Below, piece by piece: positions 22,948 through 36,467 of a DNA stretch of 64,000 nt; the first letter of the stretch is position 1, and every line of letters starts with the position of its first letter. Origin of the DNA: Daphnia carinata. Its lineage: Eukaryota; Arthropoda; Branchiopoda; Diplostraca; Daphniidae. The stretch lies in the NCBI RefSeq assembly GCF_022539665.2, contig NC_081337.1, positions 8,222,679 to 8,286,678 of the forward strand, read 5' to 3'. A program made the position numbers and the translations under genes. The notes beneath the pieces were generated by a model that did not search any database, had not been told where the DNA came from, and saw only the letters and a program-made list of their open reading frames with translations.

Positions 22948-23880
22948 ATGACGCCAGAAATTTATTTTGCAAGAAAGTTAGCATCAAATAAAAAAAATTC
23001 GTGATCGGTCGCTTAAAAAATTAAGAAGATGGATGGCACCGTAATCGACAGTCAAAGGCGGTATTTTTACAGAGGCATACAGTAAAATTATTTTTATTCT
23101 AGAAAGCTGAAAACCTGCATGTAGCTTTTACCGATGATGAACTCATGAAATTATGGAAAGGGCTGTTCTACTTTATGTGGATGTCAGACAAACCCCTTAA
23201 TACAAGAGGATCTAGCTAAGACCATTTCCAGGCTTGTCCATTCCAATGTTGATCACATGACAGCTCTAAGGTTCAGTACTACTGCCCTCAACGCAATGGC
23301 TTGGAATCGGTCTGGCATTAACACCTGGAAAATGGATAAATTTTTAATGGCTTGTAATTTTTGGTACCTGTTATATAATTGCTCATGTTACACTATCATT
23401 TTTTAATCGAGTTTGTGAGAAGGATTATTTGGAACAGCCTAGAATATCTGGCACATGGGGTTGGAAGAAAGAAGAAGTAGATCACTATTCATAAACACTA
23501 TGAAGTCATCATTAATGCAAATGAAAGCACAGCTGTATCAAATGTTCCCATTGGTCTTCAGTGTCATATAAAAAACTTATTTCCTGAAGAGTTAGCCAAG
23601 GTACTGATAATCAGGAGTAGTGTTTGCAAAAATTGCTTGTTCTATTTCCAAATCTGTCTAGGTTGGGGGAGAAGAGTTAAATTTCCCAACCATTTTAAAG
23701 ATGTTTTGAACCATTTGCCAAATGCCTTGCCACCAGTAATGACTATTGATTGAAAAAGGATATACACCAGCATGTTTTCACTTACTTGATCAAGCAAAGT
23801 TACCAAGCGTTGGAGTATGAAGAACTAGGTCTTGAAAAGCAAACCATCATCTCCATAAGTGATGGCCAAAGCTAATCGGA
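22948..23880 (+). pseudogene. Unprocessed pseudogene of RRP1 (Nop52/NNP-1 family ribosomal RNA processing protein)
   Basis: Translation pieces in shifting frames match RRP1 in order: MTPEIYFARKLASN, RDRSLKKLRRWM, DDELMKLWKGLFYFMWMSD, IQEDLAKTISRLVHSN, NTWKMDKFLMA|FVRRIIWNSLEYL, NVPIGLQCHIKNLFPEELAK|VGGEEL, EPFAKCLATSND and HVFTYLIKQSYQALEYEEL. The frame breaks at an A-run near 22990, at CCCCTTAATAC near 23195, near 23457, at a TAA at 23492-23494 and again near 23705. Two GT-AG introns in frame-keeping positions (about 23354-23411 and 23601-23661) are retained, so this copy arose by DNA duplication and not by retrotransposition. RRP1 normally acts in the nucleolus in 27S/32S pre-rRNA processing. 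Only the N-terminal conserved domain is present. A functional parent gene must be elsewhere. Confidence 0.82.
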
Positions 23881-26800
23881 GAAAAGCAAACCCGGCCTGA
23901 CACCAAGATGTATGAAATCAGCCGCTAAACAATTTATCAGGGGCGAGTTTTCCATGACTGAACAGAGGAATGCGGACAGAAAGGAAATGAGAAATGAGGA
24001 CAATAGCAAGTATCCTATCACGAAAGATATCAGAATAACACGGCACTGTTTGCAAAAATGGCCTAGAATCTGCCAAAGGGGATGAGATATATGATAATAG
24101 CTAACAAGCCTTACGTTTAAAATTGAGATTGCTTGGTGGCTTGACAGCTTTCTATGGGAATTTAGATTTGATGGATCGTCGTCAATCGAGTGATCGATGT
24201 AGATGTCGGTGCTTGTCAAAGATATGACTGACTGCCGATTACAAAGAGATCTCACGCTCGAACAATCTTTTTCTCTTCTCTGCACCGCTTTAGACGTTTT
24301 CCCGATCAGCCAATAAGTTTTGAATGATTCTGCAGCCTCATTTCTATCAGTACGTTCTTCAGTTATGTAGCCTCCAATTTGCTGTAGTTCTTGATAGCTG
24401 GCTTCACTAATCTGGATGCGCAGTTCCGAGCTCGTGGACTACAATCGTGACGCTAAAGACACCGTCACCTAAGATAGAATAGGTAGGCATTATAGTACTG
24501 CCCACTACTCCCGTTACGAGGTCACCTACGGTACAGTATTTTTTCTTCTGTCTATTTTCGTCAATTTCTTGAATTTCTTCTTCTAAAGCGCGCTTCTCCT
24601 CTTCTATGCACATGTCTTCTAACGCTAACGTTTTTTTATATGTACCATGCGTGCTGCAATAAATATCTTTAATTTAGATGTATTTGCACATTAGAAGTAG
24701 TTAATTAGATCTTACCTGGTCCCTCCTAGTTTCGTCAAATAGTTCAGAACAGAGGTGAAATTAGGACGCTCATTGGGATCTTCAATCCAGCAGTCAATCA
24801 TACAAGGAAACATGTATGCCAGGCGACAGTCTAAATTCTATTTCGTGACAAACTTTGATTTAAAACATTTGCGACCTCAAAGGATCAAATTCAATACTTC
24901 AATAGGCGGCCGTGCTGGAATTTGACATCCTCGAACGGTATGCGTTATTTGATTGATGATTCCTTGAATTCAAATTGTTTAAATCAGAATAGGTAATTCG
25001 ACAGCTAAAAATAGAGGTAGTACTTGCAGGATCACCAAGGTTATAATAGATAGCAAAAGGACCTTGCCGACAGACCATTTCATGCAGAATGATGGCGAAA
25101 GAATAGACATCACCTTCGGGTATGCCCGTTAAGGATGGGTTACGTAAGATTTCTGGGGCTGTCCATAGTAAATCTGAAATGAAATATTCAGAGATACTTT
25201 AAAAAGCTACCCAAGATTGCTATAGCCAAAAACCCGCACGTTTATTACGCAAGATACAGGATAAATTGGATTTACCAAAGTAATAGTCTCTTTCGTTCTT
25301 GCTAGAGTCTTTCGCAGCATTCCGCAATTTGTGTAAACCAACATCCGCTACTTTAAGAGTCCAATTTGAATCGACCAAGCAATTCGCAGATTTAAGATTT
25401 CCGTGGCAGCGTAAATCGGAGCTATGGATGTAGAGCATGCCTTTCACCAAATCAAGTGCAAGAGAAGCAATCAGTTTACAGTTCAAATCGTTATTAGATG
25501 TTGATAGAAAGTCCTGAAAAAAAAAATACGGTTGCGTAGAAGTGTTGTGCGGGTCATAATAGAATCGCAATAACAAAGGAAATTACCATAAGACTTTTCC
25601 GGGACTGAAATTCAGTAATGATACATATCCGAGCAGGTTCAACGATGGCGCATATAAATGGATTTATGTTATCGTGCTGAAGCCTGCGCATCTACATCGT
25701 ATCCATAGTGTAACAATGTACATTAAAACAACAACCAAAAGGTTAACTTACTTGGCGAATTTCTCCAATAGTTTCACAATCGAGTGCTGGCCACGAAGAT
25801 GTCCATTTGATATTTGTTCCAGACTTTCATTCGCCAGTCGTCAACTACCTTATTTGGGTGCAAAGGATGATTCAAAACCCGCATCTAAAAACAAAAATAA
25901 TTATCAATTTTGTTTTATATTGTGAATCGAATTATTTTTGTGCAATAGTTTTCTTTGCAATTAGAATCATCTATTAAAACTGGCCTAAAAAAGGTACAAT
26001 TTAACTATATTTAGGCTACATTTCAATTCCGATTTTTCACCTGTTTCAGATTTAAGAGATGAGCACTAAGTTCCGCGTCCGTCGATATGGCTACTTTAAT
26101 TGTGAGGATGTCCATTTTTGCGGCTAGTTTTTTGGCTTGATGTGTAAACAGATATACCATCGCGGCCAAAGTGAGCAGATGGGCAACAATCATGGTAATA
26201 TTAACGTTGTCATTGAGTAATTTAACGTCATAAATCAATTGATCTTCAGAATTGCTTTCAGAACCGGCAAAACAGGTCTGAAGTATGTGATTCAGCTCAG
26301 AAGTCGGGTAGAACATCTAGAGGAAAAATTGTTATACGACACCTCTTTCACAACCATATTTTTGGTCCTATTACAGTTCCACAAAAAAAAGGCCAAAGGG
26401 AACCATCAAATTCATTTGGACGTCTACGGATGAATTGAGTTTTGATGGGAATAAATCTGAAGAGCCCACAGCGATGTAGCTGTCTTTGGTATCTCCATTT
26501 GCATTAAAGGAAATAAATCCTCCTCGAACACCCGCAACAATGACTTTATCAGCAATCACCTCAAGGCAATTTATAAATAGCTTACTTGCGAAGTTTTGAA
26601 TTTCCAATATAGTGTTGAATAGGAGTGATCAGTTCAAGGCTGTTTCCATTACACTATTCCTACTTGAGCCATGTTTCTTAACATGGAAAGCCAGAGCTTG
26701 CGTATAAACCATGGTAGCATTGTACGCGTAACCAGCGTAAATGGATGAGGGCAGGAAAGACACCACATCCTTTCAGAAACTAAATTTTTAGCATTTTTGA

Positions 26801-27018
26801 AGCCATTGTATACCTTGTCTATTGGGTGTTTTTGGCTGGAAAACAGTCGAAGTCGCCGCGTAAAGGATTTCAGTTGCTCGTTTTGCAATGTTGCGGATAA
26901 TCATAATATTTCTAGGTGTCGTTTTCGCTCTAAGTTCTTTGGTATACGTATGTTTTGGAGCCTGTGATGTGTTGGGTAACCAAGTGTTTCGCGTAGTGTC
27001 AAGGCAGCTGAACAACAT
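23872..27018 (-). pseudogene. Degenerate receptor guanylate cyclase (ANF-receptor, kinase-homology and broken cyclase domain)
   Basis: Reading the minus strand from 27018 downward, fragments follow the order of a membrane guanylate cyclase. Extracellular pieces come first (IYAGYAYNATMVYTQAL, then GVRGGFISFNANGD). The kinase-homology domain follows: HDNINPFICAIVEPARICII; then LDLVKGMLYIHSSDLRCHGN with LKSANCLVDSNW; then [34 protein letters not shown], and DCWIEDPNERPNFTSVLNYL. A coiled linker (EEEKRALEEEIQEID) then jumps directly to the last strand of the cyclase domain (TGVVGSTIMPTYSILGD), skipping the catalytic core. After GD a 2-base loss shifts frame near 24455, and TAG at 24441-24439 replaces a sense codon before STSSELRIQISEASY and TYWLIGK. 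The protein cannot make cGMP as it stands. Some upstream exon borders are uncertain. It could be an expressed, truncated cyclase-like receptor. Confidence 0.72.
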
Positions 27019-27494
27019 CTAGTTACCACCAGTCATGGTGCCATAAAGATGCGATAGAGGCGCTGCTAGATGCAATGTCGGATACGATCACAATTTGTAT
27101 TGTGGGCCTCATAACAAACATCAATTAATTAAAAAACATAATTGTTAAACTACATATGATTACAATGAAATACATGCGAAAAATAGTTTGAAATCCGAAG
27201 TCTCGTGAAAAATTTCTTAAATGTCTTAAATAATGATGCCCAAATAAACTGGTACCAAGGACCAAACTTTTAGCAATTCTCTGCGAGCCGAGCATATGAG
27301 CCGAGCATATGAGCATTTAAAATTCTATTCTAAGGTCCCCATAGCTTGCAACAATATCGTCTGAATGCCCAAACACGCCTTCGAATTTCTATTACCATTT
27401 TCATCAGGTTCGTGAAGAATTTTCCCCTGATAGTGTTCCCGCCCAGTTTGGCTCCAATGAAACTATCAGCTACTATCACTCGCACAACCCGACG
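27019..27494. other. Spacer without recognised gene
   Basis: This lies between the cyclase pseudogene and the Cys-rich membrane ORF. Around 27291-27316 a 13-14 base stretch ending GCCGAGCATATGAG is directly duplicated. The minus strand near 27040-27120 stays open and might hold degraded extracellular cyclase sequence, but I cannot align it with confidence. Confidence 0.3.
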
Positions 27495-28301
27495 ATGACC
27501 TATGAAAACCCCCAGTGCGACTGTCAAGCGACAGCGGCTCGACCAGTGGCTCGACCAGCCGCTCGACCAGCCGCTCGACCAGTGGCTCGACCAGCCGCTC
27601 GACCAGTGGCTCGACCAGCCGCTCGACCAGTGGCTCGACCAGCCGCTCGACCAGCCGCTCGACCAGTGGCTCGACCAGCCGCTCGACCAGCGGATCGACC
27701 AGGCGCTCAAACGGACGCACCAAAAAATCAACCGCAGACAGCAAGAGAGCCAAATACCTTTGAAATAGATACTCCAGCCGGAGGCTTCAAAGCGAGGGGA
27801 CGTACATGTAAACTCTGCATGCTCACTATCGGTTTGATTTTACTAACGATAATTGTGCTCTTTTTTGGTACCTGTGGAGTAATGTATTTGGCAAACATGA
27901 ACGTATTTGGTTTTTGTTTTGACACAACTTCCGGAGGCATTTTTACATCTAAATGCGCATATGCTTTCGGGAAAACCGTTAATAAAAACCAAACTACTTC
28001 CGTTCCAGAGCAAAAACAAGAGGAGTGCGAGAAAAGCGAAATTAACGATTTTTGTTGCCGTGCCCTAAAATGGAGGACGCCTCAAGTTTCTCAGTCGCCT
28101 TTAGAAACAGCACGACACCTTGCAACAACGCTCACATTTTTTCATCTAAGAAAAATTAAGTGTGCTATCAACGCAGACTCAGCCTGTTGCGCAGAATGGA
28201 AAAATGACAGAAACCAGAATAAAACTGTACTACCACTTCAGGAAATATTTAATTCCTTGAGTAACAGTACAGGGAGCAACCAAGAAAATGGCACCGGATA
28301 A
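27495..28301 (+). CDS. Hypothetical single-pass membrane protein with Ala/Arg/Pro tandem-repeat N-terminus and Cys-rich ectodomain
   Basis: The ORF has 268 codons. Residues 15-69 are built from a four-residue ARP[V/A] repeat encoded by the 12-bp satellite. One membrane segment (about 107-131: TIGLILLTIIVLFFGTCGVM) is preceded by a Cys-containing basic stretch (RGRTCKLC). The C-terminal 135 residues carry eight or more cysteines, including two CC pairs (DFCCRA and SACCAEW), and four N-glycosylation sequons (NQT, NKT, NST, NGT), which suits an extracellular location. No signal peptide or family was recognised. The first exon may lie upstream and the repeat frame is ambiguous, so the N-terminus is doubtful. 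The C-terminal two-thirds looks like genuine protein sequence. Confidence 0.45.
   Translation: MTYENPQCDCQATAARPVARPAARPAARPVARPAARPVARPAARPVARPAARPAARPVARPAARPADRPGAQTDAPKNQPQTAREPNTFEIDTPAGGFKARGRTCKLCMLTIGLILLTIIVLFFGTCGVMYLANMNVFGFCFDTTSGGIFTSKCAYAFGKTVNKNQTTSVPEQKQEECEKSEINDFCCRALKWRTPQVSQSPLETARHLATTLTFFHLRKIKCAINADSACCAEWKNDRNQNKTVLPLQEIFNSLSNSTGSNQENGTG
27535..27702. repeat. 12-bp satellite, 14 units ([TG/CC]GCTCGACCAG)
   Basis: Fourteen tandem copies of a 12-base unit span 168 bp. Units alternate mainly between TGGCTCGACCAG and CCGCTCGACCAG, with the first (CGGCTCGACCAG) and last (CGGATCGACCAG) variant. Since 12 is divisible by three and the unit holds no stop codon on either strand, several frames stay open through it. 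Confidence 0.95.
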
Positions 28302-29686
28302 TCGTAAAATCATTTACACTGTATCACAATTTCACTAGATAAAAACCAGAAATGGTTTTATACGTTGTTTCATTTGCTAAAAACCAGAAATGGTTGCGTC
28401 CACTGCTTAGTGTATCGAAATTGTGAATACAAGAATACAATGGCCAGACATTATTATTGTACTAGTAACTTTGGGCCCGTCTAGGGCAGGGAGATAGGTG
28501 GCATTTTTGTGCCCAGCAGATGGAATCTTAACAGAAATTTTAAAATTAGCTGTACCTTTTGTTGCCACTTGATGGCAGCATATTAGAGACCGAGACAATT
28601 TAGGCAGGAAGCAAGATTACAGCTCATCGGATCGGCGACGTTAGTTAACATCAGCTGACCTAACAGAAAAGGAGCAGACACACCTACCCCCCATAACATA
28701 GAAAAACAAAAAGTGGACACTTACATTAGTGGTGGAAGGCTTCGCACTCATACCAGTAAGCAAGGAACCAATCCAAGAATTAGGAACCACCAGGCACAAT
28801 CGATATCCAGAGGAGACAACTCTCCCTGACACACCAACCTAGTTAAAGTAAATCGAAAGTGCAGATGTCCAGACAGAAGCAAAGTGTAAAATAATAGAAC
28901 ATGGATACCATACCAGCTCCCTGTCACTTTAGTGACAAAGAACCTCCCGGGCAACTCAACTAGCCAGACATCAGGTCTATAAACATAGGCTCCAATTGAA
29001 ACAACACAATTTGGGCTTTACTCCCAATGCTGCAGCCTATATAAAGTAAAGAAGTCAAGAACACATTTTGCAAATGGAACATGCACAACCACCTCAACTT
29101 AAATTACCAAAACACACAGCACGAATAATACCCTCTCCAACCTACACACAAATGGCAAATGGGAATAGCAAACCATGGCAATAAGCGTGCCGTTGGAAAA
29201 CCATCCAACCAACGTCGACGAAACGCTTCACCAGTAGCACAGCCAAGCCAACCTAATCATAGGAAAAGAAAAGCAAAACCATAAGGACAAAACAAAACAA
29301 ACAAAGTGCGCCCCAACCAGGGAAACTAAAGACCATGGCATCCCTAAACACTCACATCACACGCTCACGCCACCGGGAGATAGGAAGAACACAAGTATTC
29401 AACACAGTTATGAAAAAGAAACACCAGAAATCGCCGAACAAAGGGGACGCCATGACCACATGTTATTAAGCAACCACCGCATTGGAAAGCAGCCTCAACA
29501 GTGTCAGTTCCCCTCAACACAGCCAGATGTCCCAACTGCCGTATGATTGTCCCATAAACGATTAATAATATATGACAACGTCCAGCACGCCATCTATGCC
29601 CCGAAAGTAAAATTAATCCACGATAATTCGAACCACGCCGCACTTCAGTCATCATCATTCCGCGTAGTTCGCCATTGATGCTCTTA
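28302..29686. other. Non-coding, A/C-skewed block (most marked 28.64-29.65 kb)
   Basis: No gene is recognised. A 17-base motif (AAAAACCAGAAATGGTT) is repeated at about 28341 and 28378. From about 28640 the plus strand is strikingly rich in A and C and poor in T and G for roughly 1 kb, with only short frames. Such one-sided composition is common in decayed retroelements, but no reverse-transcriptase or transposase motif was found. Confidence 0.4.
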
Positions 29687-29978
29687 GGGCGCATTTTGGC
29701 GTCAACCTTTTGTTGAACCTTTTTAGTTCAACTTTTCGTCAAGGTTGACGCCAAAACAGAAGAGTTGAGAAAAAGTTGAGAAAGGGGAGGAGTTGCAGTT
29801 CAACTGACGGTCAACGGTGGTCTGGACCACCGTTGAAAAAGCTCAACTGTTTCAGTTGAACCTCCCACTGGCGTTGTCGCCAAAACGGTCGCCTAGTTGA
29901 ACCATCTACCGGACAGTTGACGCAAAAATACAAGTTCACTAAAAAAGTTGAACTAAAAGTAGACGCCAAAATGCACCC
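29687..29978. mobile_element. PIF/Harbinger-like MITE with TTA target-site duplication
   Basis: A 292-bp non-coding element has terminal inverted repeats. The left end reads GGGCGCATTTTGGCGTC and the reverse complement of the right end reads GGGTGCATTTTGGCGTC, with weaker similarity continuing for another 15 or more bases (CAACCTTTT versus TACTTTTAG, then GTT-AAC blocks). Both ends are flanked by TTA (29684-29686 and 29979-29981). The TIR start GGG and 3-bp TTA duplication are typical of PIF/Harbinger-type elements. The interior holds many GTTGA/TCAAC motifs in both orientations and a perfect central palindrome. It has no coding capacity, so it depends on an autonomous partner. Confidence 0.82.
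29811..29836. repeat. Perfect palindrome at the centre of the MITE
   Basis: Twelve-base arms (TCAACGGTGGTC and GACCACCGTTGA) flank a TG dinucleotide. The arms are exactly complementary. Confidence 0.9.
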
Positions 29979-30104
29979 TTACTCTCAGGGCCCCAACAGT
30001 CTAGCCTAAGGCCCGTGAATCCACGGTTACATACCAACAATTTCGCAGTCACTGTGCAAGTACTCAGTAATATCAGTACAGTCTTCGCGTTCACTTCGTC
30101 GTTC

Positions 30105-33091
30105 ATGGCTGAAAACGTGGCGGACCAGATTTCAAATATGGACATTAACAACCAACCTCAGGCATGAAAACATTCATTATTGTACTTGGAAACTGATTTT
30201 GTGGCTCAAGAGAAGTATTTGCTTATTTCGGTCATGTTCTCGCGAGGTGTTTGGTTACTTTCCTCCCGATTCAGTCAATTTCATGCAAATATTGGTCTAT
30301 TGGTGCCAATATTGCATCAGCCATTTGATAGACGTGATCCCGATTACTTCCGGTTCAGCAAGCCCAGGAGAACAATTCAAACCTCGGTGGGTTTGTTTAA
30401 CCGGTGACATGAAATAGTATAGTTGCCTAGATAGTGATATAGCATATTTGTTCATAGTTGTACTTCTCTGCTGTTCTGACTTGTGAATCCTCTACATTGG
30501 TGAAAGAAGAATACTCATGGTAATTTAACATGCAGGCACCAGCAGAGGCAAAACCTAAAGGAGATGGTAAACCTAAAGGAGAAGCTAAGCAGAAGGGAGA
30601 AGCCAAGCCAAAAGCGGAGGTCAAGACTACTCTGAAGGAGCTCAACCCATGGCCTGCATACATCCAAGTTAGCCATATTACAAACGTAATTTGCACAAAT
30701 AGTAATAATATCATCTGATTACTCCAGGATCGTATTGCTCTATGGGATAAACTGAAAGCTGAAGCAGATGCAGCCATTGCAGCAAAGGTGCCCACTCCGA
30801 TTCAAATCACTCTACCTGATGGAAAGGTTGTGGAAGCAAGCTCGTGGCGTACATCCCCATTTGATATTGCTAGTGGAATTAGTGCTGGTCTAGCAGAGAA
30901 CACAGTTATTGCTAAAGTAAATGGCAAACTATGGGACCTTGATCGACCATTGGAGGAGAGTTGTACCCTTCACCTTCTTAAGTTTGATGATGAAGAGGCC
31001 CAAAAAGTCTTTTGGCATTCCACTGCCCATGTTTTGGGAGAGGCTATGGAGCGCTGCTACGGCGGTTGTCTCTGTTATGGACCACCCATCGAAAATGGAT
31101 TCTATTATGACATGTTCATTAAAGACCAACAAGTAATCTTTATTCCTTAATAACAAGATATTATAAAAATTCAAAGTTTAATTTAATAACGTAATGTAAA
31201 AATCAGGTGTCAAACTTTGATTTCCCGGTTCTTGAGAATGTCATGAAAACCGCTATTAAGGAAAAACAGCCCTTTGAACGCCTTGAAATGAAAAAAGAAG
31301 ATTTGTTAGAGATGTTTAAATATAACGAATTCAAAGTTCGTATTCTGAACGAAAAGGTTGACACTCCGACCACTACTGCTTACCGGTGTGGTCCATTGAT
31401 AGATTTGTGTCTTGGGCCTCATGTAAGACACACAGGAAAAATAAAGGCTTTCCAAGTTACCAAAAACAGTTCAACTTACTGGGAAGGCAAAGCAGATGCC
31501 GAATCTCTTCAAAGAGTTTACGGTATCATAATCGATTTCACTTATTTATATTTTTGTTTTGTTTTTAAGCATTTAATTTAAGTAAACTGGATTTTTGGCC
31601 TGAACAGGTATTTCATTCCCGGATAATAAACAGCTGAAAGAGTGGCAAAGAATTCAAGAAGAGGCAGCCAAGAGGGATCACAGGAAACTAGGACGAGAAT
31701 ACGAGCTCTTTTTCTTTCACGAGCTCAGTCCCGGAGCCTGCTTCTTTACTCCACACGGTGCACATATTTATAATACGCTCGTCGATTTCCTTCGAAATGA
31801 GTACCGACAGCGCGGGTTTCAAGAAGTTATAACTCCAAATGTCTACAACTCCAAATTATGGCTTACGTCTGGTCATTGGCAGCATTATGCGGAGAATATG
31901 TTTTCCTTTGAAGTATGCAATAATCTTCATTAATTAATTACGAAAACCATTTACGTAACCTGAATTAACCGAAACAATAGGTAGAAAAAGAAACTTATGC
32001 AATGAAACCAATGAATTGTCCCGGTCATTGTTTGCTGTTTGATCACCGAGTTCGCTCTTGGCGCGAACTGCCGTTGCGTTTAGCCGACTTTGGAGTACTC
32101 CATCGAAATGAGTTATCTGGAGCCCTCTCCGGTCTAACTCGAGTACGGCGTTTTCAGCAGGATGACGCCCATATCTTCTGCACTATGGGTCAAATCAAGA
32201 GCGAGATCAACGGCGCCTTAGCGTTCCTGCGAGACGTCTATAAGGTTACTCAAGAAATGCGATGGAACACGCAAAATGCAAGTTCACAGATGATTTTTTT
32301 TTGTCTTCCTAGATTTTTGGATTTACTTTCCAGCTTCGCCTTTCAACACGACCTGAAAAGTACCTGGGAGAAATCGAAACCTGGAATCACGCTGAAAAAG
32401 AACTAACTGAAAGCTTGAACGAATTTGGAGAGGCTTGGCAATTAAATCCTGGAGATGGTGCCTTTTACGGCCCGAAAATCGATATCACTATCATGGATGC
32501 CTTGCGCCGGCCGCATCAGTGTGCTACTATTCAGTTGGACTTCCAGCTACCGATCCGTTTCAATTTAAGTTTTATTAACGAATCGGGCGAGAAGGAGAAA
32601 CCTGTCATCATTCATCGTGCTATCCTTGGCTCTGTGGAACGCATGATTGCCATCTTAACCGAAAGCTATGCTGGAAAATGGCCGTTTTGGCTGAGTCCTC
32701 GACAGTGTGTGGTGGTTCCTGTTGGTCCCATGTTTGATGGCTACGCTCAACAGGTATGCACATCACCATATATACCTCGATGTACAATAATACAATAAGA
32801 CTAATAATAATTATATGTGTTACTTAGGTGAGGGAGCAAATTGCAGCTGCGGGATTCCGTATAACGGCAGACACTGACGCTGGCGATACAATGAATAAGA
32901 AGATTAGAAATGCCCAACTGAGTCAGCACAACTTCATCCTTGTGGTGGGTGAAAAGGAACAAACCAACGGAACGGTTAATATTCGCACTCGTGACAACAA
33001 AGTTCATGGCGAACACACGATTGCAAAGGTTATCGAACGTTTCACACAGTTATCAAAAGAGAGAATTTTGAATAGCGAAGATTCGTTTTGA
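30105..33091 (+). CDS. TARS1: Threonyl-tRNA synthetase (cytosolic-type, class II)
   Basis: Eight exons: 30105-30161, 30536-30667, 30728-31132, 31207-31522, 31608-31912, 31981-32244, 32313-32753 and 32828-33091, coding for 727 residues (human 723). In order there is a Lys-rich N-terminal extension, a TGS domain ([14 protein letters not shown]), the editing domain with [14 protein letters not shown] and [16 protein letters not shown], then [20 protein letters not shown]. The class II catalytic core has [10 protein letters not shown] (zinc Cys), motif 2 [20 protein letters not shown] then DDAHIF, and motif 3 [10 protein letters not shown]. The C-terminal anticodon-binding domain includes [18 protein letters not shown] and [14 protein letters not shown]. 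It charges tRNA-Thr and clears mischarged Ser-tRNA-Thr. The only odd junction is intron 1, which would need a GC donor (CAG|GCATGA); otherwise translation could begin at ATG 30530. A MITE ends about 125 bases before the start codon. Confidence 0.97.
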
Positions 33092-33642
33092 TGATCAAAA
33101 CGAAGAGGTGAACAGTATCCTAAAAACACAGTGCCGTGGGGGCATGTCTTTCCTTCCCGTTTTGTTATTATTATCCTTTGAATTCTGAATTTCAAATTAT
33201 GTTTATCTGGATTTGATTGACAATTCTGGTTGAAACTTTTTGTTTTGGAATTATGGGAGTGTTGGAAATACAATGTCATGCCCTTGGAACCAATGGTTTC
33301 ACTTTCGATTATGACGTCATCTGTGACGACTCAAACTCGCAGCTGATAGTCAAACCCCTCGCAGCTGACTTGCAGTTTCATTACTGCTGGTGACCAGTTA
33401 GCAACTGGTCGGGGTAGATTCGTGTTATCACGAAATTACTTATTCTAAAATTTCTGAATTTTCAATCGTGCCACAATCATTTTGACAGTTACCTAAATTA
33501 GCTATCCCTCATCTTAAACAGACGTAAACAAGTGAGTTTTGTCACCCGAATACTGGTGGCTAGAACGTATTACGTAAAGACGTAAATACCAGAGACCTTG
33601 AACGCCAATTTGTTTTGATACAGTCGCAGGCTTGACTCAAGG
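33092..33642. other. Spacer between ThrRS and CLPX
   Basis: About 550 bases should contain the ThrRS 3' UTR and the CLPX promoter. No AATAAA was seen. No other gene or repeat was recognised. Confidence 0.4.
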
Positions 33643-36294
<2,652 letters not shown>

Positions 36295-36467
36295 GCGAAA
36301 CCACCACCATCAGTTGATGTTTCTTTTTCCTTCCACCGGGGCTATTTCTGGCGTATATACACGGGAATTCTAGACTACGTCCACATGTAAAATTTTTTAT
36401 GAACCGAGCCTCTCTTGTTGCCTCATTTTATTATAACCTCTTTTTGTTTATGGGACTCGAAGCCTTC

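Noticed and set aside
27330-27753. Two minus-strand ORFs and two further plus-strand ORFs through the 12-bp repeat
   Set aside because: They exist only because the 12-bp unit has no stop codon in these frames. Outside the repeat they show no protein-like sequence.
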